Translations under genes and position numbers: made by a program
The notes under the pieces: model-generated
Seen by the model: the letters and a program-made list of their open reading frames with translations, nothing else
Database searches by the model: none
Told to the model about the DNA's origin: nothing
Assembly (NCBI GenBank): GCA_002841375.1
Contig: PGZO01000033.1
Coordinates: forward strand, 1-39,304
DNA: 39,304 nt
From: Firmicutes bacterium HGW-Firmicutes-7
GTDB taxonomy: Bacteria > Bacillota > Clostridia > Lachnospirales > Vallitaleaceae
Direction: 5' to 3'
Shown here: positions 24,235 to 31,305 of the stretch, one piece after another
Layout: each line of letters starts with the position of its first letter
How positions within the stretch are numbered: the first letter of the stretch is position 1

Positions 24235-25488
24235 CTAGTCTTGCATTACCTCTACTAAGATTTCAAGTACACGCCGAGAATCTGTTTTAGTTACAATTAC
24301 TTTAAGATTCTCATATTTGAACTCATCTCCCATTTCGGGTATTCTTCCAAACTCTTGCACTACCCAACCGCTTACAGTTACTGCATTGTAGTCATCCGTC
24401 TTACTATTTAGATTAAATCGCTTAAACAAATCTTCTAGATCAGCGTTGCAATATATAAGATATTTATGTTCTTCAACTTTACTAAAGTGTTCAATAACCT
24501 CATCATGTTCATCCCATATCTCCCCTACAAGCTCTTCCAAAATATCTTCTAGTGTAACAATACCCATTGTTCCGCCATACTCATCAACTACAACCGCGAT
24601 ATGAGCTTTTGAATGCTGTAAACGCCTTAATAATTCAGATATTTTCATTTGAGGCGCAACCCAAATAATGCTTTTGATAATTGATTGTATGTTTTCTTTA
24701 TCACAATAAAGCATATGATAAAAATCTTTTTCATGTATCACACCTACAATACTATCTATGGTCTTATTATAAACAGGAAGCCGTGAAAAGCCATGCATTA
24801 TAAATACATTTTTAATCTCTTCAACAGATGCTTCTTCATTGACTCCTACCACTTTTACTCTAGGGGTTAGTATCTCTTTAACGTCAAGATCATTAAACTC
24901 TATAGCTGAGCGAATCAACTCTCCCTCATGTGAATCTATCCCTCCCTCACTTTCAACTTCATCTACAATAGTAATTAACTCCTCCTGTGTAATTGTCTGC
25001 TTATTTTTAAATTTAAAAATCTTATTGAGGAGTTTTTTCCAAAAAGAAAATATGAAATTCAACGGTAGGAGTATATAAATAAGGAATCTAAGAATTGGTG
25101 TCAAAAACATTGCAAAGGCTTCAGGTGCCTCTTTCGCAAGGCTTTTTGGCGTAATTTCACCAAAGATCAAGATTAAAATGGTCGTCACAATTGTTGATAT
25201 GGTCAACCCAAGATTTCCAAAATAATTTGTAAATATCACGGTAGCAATGGAAGCTGAAGCAATGTTAACAATATTATTACCAATTAATATGGTTGAAAGA
25301 ACCCGATCAAAATCCTCTGATAGTGCTAAGGTTTCAACCGCTCTTTTATTGCCATCTTTTGCAAGATGCTTCATTCTTATCCTATTAATACTTGAAAAGG
25401 CAGTTTCTGTAGCGGAAAAGTAACCCGACATCAAAAGTAAAATCACATAAATTAAAATTAGCATACTAGGGCTATCCATATAAATCAA
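24235..25488 (-). CDS. CNNM/CorC (hemolysin-family) membrane protein with CBS pair
   Basis: The 417-residue protein has an N-terminal DUF21/CNNM membrane domain (SGYFSATETAFSSINRIRMKHLAKDGNKRA, then helices to about 150). Two CBS domains follow (about 205-325; LTPRVKVVGVNEEASVEEI, IAVVVDEYGGTMGIVTLEDILEELVGEIWDE), then a CorC_HlyC domain. Such proteins are linked to Mg2+ or Co2+ efflux; the old 'hemolysin' name is misleading. The start is either TTG at 25488, with AGGAG four bases away, or ATG at 25479, with AGGAG 13 bases away. No partner gene is adjacent. Confidence 0.9.
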   Translation of the reverse strand: MIYMDSPSMLILIYVILLLMSGYFSATETAFSSINRIRMKHLAKDGNKRAVETLALSEDFDRVLSTILIGNNIVNIASASIATVIFTNYFGNLGLTISTIVTTILILIFGEITPKSLAKEAPEAFAMFLTPILRFLIYILLPLNFIFSFWKKLLNKIFKFKNKQTITQEELITIVDEVESEGGIDSHEGELIRSAIEFNDLDVKEILTPRVKVVGVNEEASVEEIKNVFIMHGFSRLPVYNKTIDSIVGVIHEKDFYHMLYCDKENIQSIIKSIIWVAPQMKISELLRRLQHSKAHIAVVVDEYGGTMGIVTLEDILEELVGEIWDEHDEVIEHFSKVEEHKYLIYCNADLEDLFKRFNLNSKTDDYNAVTVSGWVVQEFGRIPEMGDEFKYENLKVIVTKTDSRRVLEILVEVMQD

Positions 25489-25651
25489 TTCACTCCTAAC
25501 TATTTTCTTTTACCAGCTCTTTTTAGTCATGATTATACCATTCCATATTGCCTTGGTCAATGTTAAGTAGACAAGTAAACTTACGCCTCTAGCCTTTGTT
25601 CATTCAATATGCATGTCTTTATATACGGATTGCTTTTTTAGCCCACCTCTT

Positions 25652-26110
25652 CTAGCTAGACAATTCTACTTTTATCCATATTTGTAAAACTTCAGTCAAT
25701 ACTAGCTTCTCCACATACAATCTATATTTTCTGTCTTCTATATGTAAGATCCTTTTATCAACTACTTCAGAAATAATATCTATGTCAAAATTTTTAACTT
25801 CTTTTCCTAATAGTGAAGTATACTTCTCATTAATCGTTTTTTCTATTTCTATTTTGTCAATTTCATCTCCCTCAAAAATTAATATAATCTCTATGTCCTT
25901 AAGTATAACATTTTGCGTATTAATTGTTTTTTCTAACTTTTCTAATCGAGCATCTTTATCTTCAATTGTGCTTTCTAAATAAGCAATTTCTTGATGATAC
26001 ATATCTATTCTATAACTAACAAGAATACACAGAGCCGCCGCTCCAATAATGATACCAGTCAATACACCTACAACAAAACAGAAAAGGCCTTTAAATTTTA
26101 TTTTCCCCAT
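25652..26110 (-). CDS. YtrI-like sporulation membrane protein
   Basis: The product of about 152 residues has one membrane helix near its N terminus (about residues 9-32, LFCFVVGVLTGIIIGAAALCILV). A coiled coil follows (about 45-75, YLESTIEDKDARLEKLEKTI), then a small mixed alpha/beta tail. ATG 26110 has GGAGA five bases upstream and overlaps the 3' end of the YtrH gene by 13 bases. Its position directly after YtrH and its topology are those of YtrI, a protein needed for efficient sporulation in Bacillus subtilis. Sequence similarity to YtrI cannot be confirmed by eye, so the name is not assigned. Confidence 0.65.
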   Translation of the reverse strand: MGKIKFKGLFCFVVGVLTGIIIGAAALCILVSYRIDMYHQEIAYLESTIEDKDARLEKLEKTINTQNVILKDIEIILIFEGDEIDKIEIEKTINEKYTSLLGKEVKNFDIDIISEVVDKRILHIEDRKYRLYVEKLVLTEVLQIWIKVELSS

Positions 26111-26451
26111 ATATCTCCGCACCTATGAATTAGTTTAATAAAACTATATCCCGTATTTGCTCCTAATAATGCTGTTAGTACGTAAATTGCTTGCTTAATA
26201 ATCGTTTTAAACTCACCTTCAAACAACCCTTTCTCAATAATTGCATAAGAAGAAAAGGTGTCACCAAGTGCAATGGCCATTGCCCATATCTTAATTGAAC
26301 TTGATAAATCAATCATGACTTTTAGAGGTGGATTATTGGTTATTATGGCTCCTATTCCTGCAAAAACACTTGCTCCAAATACTACACCAAACGCTATAAA
26401 AAAATTGTGTACTATACTATTATAAAGGGTAGACAAAATCAACATCACCAC
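26098..26451 (-). CDS. ytrH: YtrH-family sporulation membrane protein
   Basis: The protein of about 117 residues has three hydrophobic segments and the YtrH signature: FFIAFGVVFGASVFAGIGAII, NPPLKVMIDLSSSIKIWAMAIALGDTF, LFEGEFKTIIKQ and ALLGANTGYSFIKLI. YtrH is a mother-cell membrane protein required for efficient sporulation, so the organism very probably makes endospores. The start lies in a GTGGTGATG cluster; GTG 26451 or ATG 26445 are both possible, with AAGGAA 11 or 17 bases upstream. It is coupled to the YtrI-like gene by overlap. A sigma-E promoter is expected, but I cannot assign one with confidence. Confidence 0.85.
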   Translation of the reverse strand: MVMLILSTLYNSIVHNFFIAFGVVFGASVFAGIGAIITNNPPLKVMIDLSSSIKIWAMAIALGDTFSSYAIIEKGLFEGEFKTIIKQAIYVLTALLGANTGYSFIKLIHRCGDIWGK

Positions 26452-26562
26452 AGCTTATATATTTCCTTCTTATAGGTTATGATACCTCTTATGTCCTTTA
26501 TTCCCACATATACGTTGTCCAAATTGTACAATTTCCTATAAATAGAAACTAAGCTACACAGC

Positions 26563-26601
26563 ATAAAAAAACACCTCCACCCATTAATATGGGTAAAGAT
26601 G
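26563..26601 (-). terminator. Intrinsic terminator after the methyltransferase gene
   Basis: On the minus strand CATCTTTACCCAT and ATGGGTGGAGGTG form a 13-bp helix with three G-U pairs around ATTA, then TTTTTTTAT. The G-U pairs are possible only in minus-strand RNA, which fixes the direction. Confidence 0.85.
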
Positions 26602-26652
26602 CTAAATTCAATGATATAAAACCTTCTTGTTCGCTATGGTTAAACGATTAAA

Positions 26653-27309
26653 TCATTGCGAGTCTATTGCAAATGTTGTATATTTTATACCATTCGTATA
26701 AATAATCTTCAGGCCTGTTTGTTCTGCTATATATTTCATTGTCTTAGGCGTATAAAATGAAATATGACTTTCATCTCTAATATAATGCCAGTTCAAAAAA
26801 TGCGCATCATCATTATGATGAAACTGTGTCATAATCGATAAGACCCCATCCTCTATTAAAAGCTCTTTAAATAACTTAAAATATTCAAGCGGATTCTTTA
26901 GATGCTCAATAACTTCAGTGCACGTAACAAGATCATACTTGTTTTTTAGGTAAACCTTTTGTGGTGAGTAAAAGATATCATAGATATCCATATTGTAGCC
27001 ATGATATCTTTCCAATATCTGAGCTAATACTGGCGAAGGTCCACTGCCAAAATCCAATCCTTTTTTTCCTCTATTTACGTATTTAAAAACAGCATCATTT
27101 AAAAATTCATAGAAGTAATCAACATACCTTGTATCTTCAATCGAGTTAATATGGTAGTTATATATCTTAAACTCTTCTTCCAAAGATATAATAGCATTGT
27201 TATCTTTTGAGATAAACTCGCATTCTTTACAATAATGGTAATCAACATTGGACTTTCTATGCTGTATAACTTTCGTTTGTGATTCACAGAGGATACATTT
27301 CTGACTCAT
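26653..27309 (-). CDS. Class I SAM-dependent methyltransferase with zinc ribbon
   Basis: The 218-residue protein starts with a short zinc-ribbon-like segment (C5-x2-C8 and C27-x2-C30). A Rossmann methyltransferase fold follows: motif I GLDFGSGPSP near residue 84, and VTCTEVIEHLKNP near 128 (the post-motif with VIEHL of the Methyltransf_23 group). LLIEDGVLSIMTQFHHND and a conserved SHISFYTPKTMKYIAEQTGL complete it. It would methylate a small molecule or sugar in the cytoplasm; the substrate is unknown. AAGGAGG before the ATG sets the start. It is a single-gene unit with its own terminator. Confidence 0.88.
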   Translation of the reverse strand: MSQKCILCESQTKVIQHRKSNVDYHYCKECEFISKDNNAIISLEEEFKIYNYHINSIEDTRYVDYFYEFLNDAVFKYVNRGKKGLDFGSGPSPVLAQILERYHGYNMDIYDIFYSPQKVYLKNKYDLVTCTEVIEHLKNPLEYFKLFKELLIEDGVLSIMTQFHHNDDAHFLNWHYIRDESHISFYTPKTMKYIAEQTGLKIIYTNGIKYTTFAIDSQ

Positions 27310-27644
27310 AGTGCCTCCTTGTTTGTTACAAAACTCCGGGCGTTAGGTTCGTTCATTTTTATTATCTACCGCTATTGTTGAGCATTTCATGTATAAAAAT
27401 TCGTATTATCAAATCAATATACTTTAATTTAACACAGCATGCATTATATCATAGTCTTAAAATGAAAACAAATAACATCATCCTGATGGTGTTATTTTAC
27501 TGTCAGAAATAGAATAATAGAAATACCCATATAATATTCTGAGATTTGCTATATCTATTTCATCACATTAAGTCTGGAATATTCATCTACTCAAATATAT
27601 AAATATTTTATTTGCCAGTGTTGCTGCATTGTGCAGGTCACCAT
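27310..27644. other. Intergenic region with a hairpin
   Basis: AATAACATCATC (27471-27482) pairs with GATGGTGTTATT (27485-27496) through one G-U pair on the plus strand, with A- and T-rich flanks. It could be a terminator or the remnant of one, but neither neighbouring gene ends here in the plus direction. No small gene is evident elsewhere in this stretch. Confidence 0.4.
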
Positions 27645-27678
27645 AAAATAAGGACTGCTTCAATAAGAAACAGCCCTT
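27645..27678 (-). terminator. Intrinsic terminator after the DUF6147-like gene
   Basis: On the minus strand AAGGGCTGTTTC and GAAGCAGTCCTT form a 12-bp helix with two G-U pairs and a five-base loop, followed by ATTTTAT. It starts seven bases past the stop codon. Confidence 0.88.
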
Positions 27679-27684
27679 TGGGGA

Positions 27685-28122
27685 TTAGTAGATAACAGTT
27701 GGTGTTGAATCTGTTGTTGAGTCTAGTTCGACTCCATACTTATCATATACCGTTACTGTTGCAACTACTTTATACTGGTATCCTTTAGGTACATAGTAAG
27801 TGCTCATGAGATCGGCGTAATCTTTATAGTTGGTCTCTGTCCAGGTTTTGTATTTGATCCAACCGCCGTTTTTGTACTGCATTAGATCAGCAACCACTAC
27901 GGTCTTGGTTACGTTGTTGCTAGCTGTACTTGCATTAGCACATATCGTAGCTTTTCCAAGACTGTTGATGGACAAGAAACCACTGACCTGAGCCAACTCT
28001 ACATACTTTATGTCTGCAGAAATTTTCTTCTCAATTAGATTTGATGATGGTGCTTCCGTAGCCATTGCAGATACAGATGTCATACATAGACAAAGAATAA
28101 TGAGTGATACTAACTTTTTCAT
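27685..28122 (-). CDS. Small secreted DUF6147-like protein in the ECF sigma module
   Basis: The 145-residue protein has a clear signal peptide (MKKLVSLIILCLCMTSVSAMA, cleavage near residue 22) and a compact beta-rich domain. The domain resembles the clostridial DUF6147 group (INSLGKATICANASTA, VVVADLMQYKNGGWIKYKTW, YYVPKGYQYKVVATVTVYD). The function is unknown. AAGGAG precedes the ATG. The promoter directly upstream (28153-28188) has the same spaced motif as the sigma operon and lies just past the stop codon of the anti-sigma candidate. The protein is thus a predicted target of that sigma factor and is probably exported during an envelope response. Confidence 0.78.
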   Translation of the reverse strand: MKKLVSLIILCLCMTSVSAMATEAPSSNLIEKKISADIKYVELAQVSGFLSINSLGKATICANASTASNNVTKTVVVADLMQYKNGGWIKYKTWTETNYKDYADLMSTYYVPKGYQYKVVATVTVYDKYGVELDSTTDSTPTVIY

Positions 28123-28152
28123 TTTTGATCTCCTTTTCATTTGAATGTTATA

Positions 28153-28188
28153 TATTTATAACTTAAAATAGGGAGATTTCTTACACTT
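28153..28188 (-). promoter_or_regulatory. Predicted ECF sigma promoter (secreted-protein gene)
   Basis: On the minus strand AAGTGTAAGA, 16 bases, then GTTATAAATA. The -35-like block starts immediately after the TAG stop of the upstream gene. It matches the promoters at 29509-29544 and 29639-29674 in sequence and spacing and differs from the housekeeping consensus. Confidence 0.75.
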
Positions 28189-28932
28189 CTAATCCATCTT
28201 TTTTATCATTTCAGCAATTTTTATGATCTCTTCTCTGCTGATTGGCCCATTAATGTTGATTACAGAGTCACCTTCAAGCCAAGCAATTATACTCTTGCCT
28301 GATTTAAATACATAGATTCCATTATTGCCATTAATTGAAATCTCTTCTGTTTCTACATCCTCCGTATCAATATTTGCAAAATAGTCTTTTTCACCGGCAA
28401 TTTCGTTCATAGTAATTGTGCTTTCACCACTGCTGAAGTGAAGAATTCTATATCCTTCTACACCACTGAAACTTTCTAAATCATAACCTTTAGGGAGATA
28501 TGTAGGATAATAGTAATTGACCCAACCTGCTGGCTTGCTTATCTCAGCATTATCACCCTCAAGTAGTTCCAGACCAGTGTGAGTATCATTATCGGCAAAG
28601 AATATGTTAAAAAACCTAAGTCTGAATGCTTCTACACTGAACGTCAATGTTCCACTGACGGCGAGAAATGCAGCCAAGAAGATAGCTACTCTCTTACCAA
28701 GTAACCGCATTCTCTTTTGAAATCGAGCCTTTTGTTCCTGCGCTTTCATTTCAGCAGTATAATTATCAAACCAACTGTCCAATGAATCAGGAATCTCCAG
28801 ATTCTTATACTTTTCATGAAGGGCATCTGTGTCTTCACAGATCTGCTCTGTGTATTCCTGACCATATTCGTATAAGAATACTTCTCCTAACTTCTTATTG
28901 AGTTCTTTTTCTTTGTTCGTCAGCTCACGCAC
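28189..28932 (-). CDS. DUF4367 membrane protein, probable anti-sigma factor
   Basis: The 247-residue protein has a cytoplasmic part of about 85 residues, one membrane helix (about 88-108, KRVAIFLAAFLAVSGTLTFSV) and an outside DUF4367 domain. That domain has the family phrase WVNYYYPTYLPKGYDLESFSGVEGYRILHF and ends in INGPISREEIIKIAEMIKKMD. Such proteins follow ECF sigma genes in Firmicutes and are thought to hold the sigma factor at the membrane. The GTG at 28932 is preferred because AGGAG lies eight bases before it; this makes it overlap the sigma gene's stop by eight bases. No zinc-binding anti-sigma motif (HxxxCxxC) is visible, so inhibition, if real, uses another fold. Confidence 0.8.
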   Translation of the reverse strand: MRELTNKEKELNKKLGEVFLYEYGQEYTEQICEDTDALHEKYKNLEIPDSLDSWFDNYTAEMKAQEQKARFQKRMRLLGKRVAIFLAAFLAVSGTLTFSVEAFRLRFFNIFFADNDTHTGLELLEGDNAEISKPAGWVNYYYPTYLPKGYDLESFSGVEGYRILHFSSGESTITMNEIAGEKDYFANIDTEDVETEEISINGNNGIYVFKSGKSIIAWLEGDSVININGPISREEIIKIAEMIKKMD

Positions 28933-29488
28933 GACATTCACTCCTTTCTTTGTTCAGCTTTTGAATGGCTTTAATGGCCCTGTTAATACGTACTCCTACG
29001 TTATTAGTCGTAATTCCTAGAATCTCGCTAATCTCAGTCAAGGATAGCTCGTCATAATAATAGAGCTTTAGAACTTCAGAATAAGATGGCTTTAAGAGAT
29101 CCATTAACTCTGAAATTTCCAGTATTGTTTCACGGTGAAGGAAGCCTGTTTCAATAAGTTCTTCAGTATCCTGGATATTTATTAAATCCTCAACGGGTGT
29201 CGTATGCTTCATGTTCACACCTTTGACTTTATCCTTCTTAAAATGATCGTAACAAAGGTTCTTTACTATAATAACTAAATATGACCTGGTTTTCTTACAC
29301 TTCACATCAGATATTTTTTCAAGATTATCATTTGCCTTCAATATTGCATCATGGATTATGTCTTCTGCTACATCATGGTCTTTCACCAAATCATATGCAG
29401 TAAGGTACATATCTTTTTGATATAACTTATATATTTCTTCGAGCTGGGATCTTCTTATCGGGTCTTCTATAGCCATTAAGAATATCAT
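28925..29488 (-). CDS. ECF-type RNA polymerase sigma factor
   Basis: The 187-residue protein has sigma region 2 (IYKLYQKDMYLTAYDLVKDHDVAEDIIHDAILKANDNL, about 19-57) with the core-binding and -10-melting helices. Region 4 (about 125-180) contains the helix-turn-helix LTEISEILGITTNNVGVRINRAIKAI, which reads the -35. No sigma-1.1 or region 3 is present, so it is ECF class. AGGAGGT lies ten bases before ATG 29488; ATG 29476 is a weaker alternative. It is translationally coupled to the DUF4367 gene. Its own promoter and those of two flanking secreted genes share one motif, implying autoregulation and a local regulon. Confidence 0.92.
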   Translation of the reverse strand: MIFLMAIEDPIRRSQLEEIYKLYQKDMYLTAYDLVKDHDVAEDIIHDAILKANDNLEKISDVKCKKTRSYLVIIVKNLCYDHFKKDKVKGVNMKHTTPVEDLINIQDTEELIETGFLHRETILEISELMDLLKPSYSEVLKLYYYDELSLTEISEILGITTNNVGVRINRAIKAIQKLNKERSECRA

Positions 29489-29508
29489 TCTGCCACAACC
29501 TCCTATGG

Positions 29509-29544
29509 TTATTTATACTTATTCCCATATATATTTTAACACTT
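29509..29544 (-). promoter_or_regulatory. Predicted ECF sigma promoter (sigma operon, autoregulatory)
   Basis: On the minus strand AAGTGTTAAA, 16 bases, then GTATAAATAA, ending 21 bases before the sigma start codon. It is the most diverged of the three motif copies but keeps the same spacer length. Confidence 0.7.
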
Positions 29545-29638
29545 ATTTATATAATGTGGACAATCATTTAGCAATATATGAGGGCTTTGAAGAACAAAAT
29601 CTTTTATATTAAAAGAAAGTAAAAAACTATTCTTTTTT

Positions 29639-29674
29639 AAGTGTAAGATTAACTTCATTTTTCAGTTATATATA
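29639..29674 (+). promoter_or_regulatory. Predicted ECF sigma promoter (divergent secreted gene)
   Basis: AAGTGTAAGA, 16 bases, then GTTATATATA on the plus strand, facing away from the sigma operon. Its -35-like block is identical to that of the promoter at 28153-28188. Transcription would begin near 29677, about 88 bases before the ATG at 29765. Confidence 0.75.
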
Positions 29675-29764
29675 TAAGGAGGTTCAAAGAGTATGCTTAT
29701 GGGAAATAATTGATCCTATACCAACAATAAAACCACAGAATCGTTAGAGAAAAGGAGAAAAAAC

Positions 29765-30419
29765 ATGAAAAGAATCATAGCACTTATAATGGTATTTACA
29801 CTGGTATTTAGTATGTCATCTATGGTAAACACTTAGTAAAGAAGCAGTTGTATTACTTGACGGTATTGAAGCATCCACTACGTACTCGAAAAAAGATGTG
29901 AAAGTGGTATATGGTGAAGATGTTGAATCATACTATGCAGAGGTGTTTGACAAGAAAACTGGAGAGTTTCTTACAAGATACGGTGTTTACAAAGAAGCTG
30001 AAGTTGCGACCAGAAGCGGTTACACATATAGAACAGTCTATGAGGATGTTGATTATGGTGCAGGAATGATTGACGGTAGACTTTCTACTAGACTTATTAT
30101 CTCTGGATCAGGTAGCTTCGCACAAATTGAAGGAATATCATCTACATGGTGGAGTGAAAGAGGCGCTGGCGTTGGTGAACTTATTAATGATAATTGTGAT
30201 TCAATGTCTTCAACTGGTAGCTTCCCAACGTTAAAAATAGAAACAGATGGATCTGCAGTATGTAAAGTTGCTGTTGATGTAAGTACAAGTACAACATTCG
30301 ATGGTAGTGTCACCATTAAAATGCTTGTAGATTTTGGATTCTCACAATCCTATTCGGCAGGAGGCACAATCTACTTCACAAAATCTAGAGACTGTAACTA
30401 CACATATAGACTATACTAG
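29765..30419 (+). pseudogene. Secreted protein gene with frameshifted signal peptide
   Basis: AAAGGAG precedes ATG 29765, which opens a clean signal peptide (MKRIIALIMVFTLVFSMSSM) that hits TAG at 29834. One frame over, the reading continues from about 29829 without a stop to 30419, giving TLSKEAVVLLDGIEAST and a beta-rich domain of about 195 residues. Joining the two frames near 29825-29833 restores an ordinary secreted protein. The downstream frame alone could start only at GTG 29898, which has no ribosome binding site or signal peptide. The mature part has no domain I know. Either a recent frameshift mutation, a sequencing error or programmed slippage explains it. It has a predicted ECF promoter. 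Confidence 0.75.
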
Positions 30420-30565
30420 AGATATTACGAATATATACTCAGATAATTTGCTTGATTATCATTTCTAGTTATAGTAAAATTTAGAAAAGTATGACAAATC
30501 ATTGGCTTGAGTAAAGTTAAAGAGCTTTATGATTTTCCATCCACTGCTTTGTGAAGGAGATAGAG

Positions 30566-30991
30566 ATGAAAATGATTAGGATTTTGAGTCTTTCTGGTAT
30601 CACCGTAATAATACTCTCACTCTTAAGTGCTTGTCAGACAAGCAATGTACCAAATGAAGAATCAAGTGATTTCTATGGTGCAATTATCCGATATGATGGA
30701 CGCTCCTTTAATATGAATGTAGAAAATTCGTACCTCTTACTATACGAGATACTAAATGCACAAGAAGTAGCAGAGTCTGAAAATATAACTGAAAATCAGA
30801 TTTTTCAAATCAACTTGTTTTCTAATGACAGTGAAGAAACTTATGGACAGTTGAACTATGATGTATTTATGGATGAGCAGAAATATCACGTGGTAGATCA
30901 GGAGAAAAAGATAACATATGTTCTACACTCGTATTACGCACCGACCCTAAATGAAATTGTGAAAATAGTCAATGAAGCTGTAAGAGACTGA
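30566..30991 (+). CDS. Small lipoprotein of unknown function
   Basis: The 141-residue protein has a signal peptide ending in the lipobox LSAC, with Cys at residue 23. An acidic mature part follows, with the segments FYGAIIRYDGRSFNMNVEN and KYHVVDQEKKITYVLHSYYAPTLNEIVKIV. AAGGAG lies seven bases before ATG 30566, which is preferred over the GTG five codons earlier. I recognise no family. It follows the frameshifted secreted gene on the same strand. The gap is about 150 bases, and I see no copy of the ECF motif with the right spacing, so it may be read through from the upstream promoter. Confidence 0.75.
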   Translation: MKMIRILSLSGITVIILSLLSACQTSNVPNEESSDFYGAIIRYDGRSFNMNVENSYLLLYEILNAQEVAESENITENQIFQINLFSNDSEETYGQLNYDVFMDEQKYHVVDQEKKITYVLHSYYAPTLNEIVKIVNEAVRD

Positions 30992-31025
30992 TTCATTAAG
31001 ATTGTCATTATCGCAATACTACCAC

Positions 31026-31064
31026 AAAGGCCATAAAGCTACCGAGTTTATGGTCTTTCTTTTT
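31026..31064 (+). terminator. Intrinsic terminator after the lipoprotein gene
   Basis: AAAGGCCATAAA and TTTATGGTCTTT form a 12-bp helix with one G-U pair and a nine-base loop, followed by CTTTTT. It ends the secreted-protein/lipoprotein unit. Confidence 0.88.
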
Positions 31065-31123
31065 GTGCATTTAACCGACTGCTTATACAAAATCCCATTA
31101 CTATTAACAACTCTTTTTATAGC

Positions 31124-31239
31124 TTCGTAGGATAGTAGAGCTTTCCTACGAAAATAAACTTGATATGTGACGTCGAAACTTTCATGTTTCATTTTCATTC
31201 TAGTTGGTGAATATATTGCATGAAAGGTTTCCTACTGGA
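31124..31239 (+). repeat. 98-bp dispersed repeat, copy 2, with flanking hairpin
   Basis: 31142-31239 matches 1-98 with one substitution. Here the left boundary is visible. TTCGTAGGA (31124-31132), just outside the shared window, pairs with TCCTACGAA (31144-31152) at the start of the repeat, so the full element may begin near 31122. It ends ten bases before the MFS gene's promoter. No coding capacity is visible. Confidence 0.85.
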
Positions 31240-31250
31240 CAAAAAAATCA

Positions 31251-31279
31251 TTGACTATAATCCTTCTAACTATTATAGT
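31251..31279 (+). promoter_or_regulatory. Sigma-A promoter of the MFS gene
   Basis: TTGACT (31251-31256) and TATAGT (31274-31279) are separated by exactly 17 bases, and the ATG is 26 bases further. This is the best housekeeping promoter in the window. Confidence 0.8.
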
Positions 31280-31305
31280 TAATCGAATAGAAAGTGAGGT
31301 CCTTC

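Noticed and set aside
24235-25488. Hemolysin or virulence role for the CNNM/CorC-type protein
   Set aside because: The family name is historical; the DUF21, CBS and CorC_HlyC domains point to a divalent-cation function.
28189-28932. DUF4367 protein as a classical zinc-binding anti-sigma (ZAS) factor
   Set aside because: No HxxxCxxC motif is present in its cytoplasmic part; the anti-sigma role rests on gene position and topology only.
1-31239. The two 98-bp direct repeats as ends of a composite transposon or genomic island
   Set aside because: The 31 kb between them holds ordinary housekeeping, riboswitch and sporulation genes with no integrase or transposase, and the repeats look like small dispersed elements.
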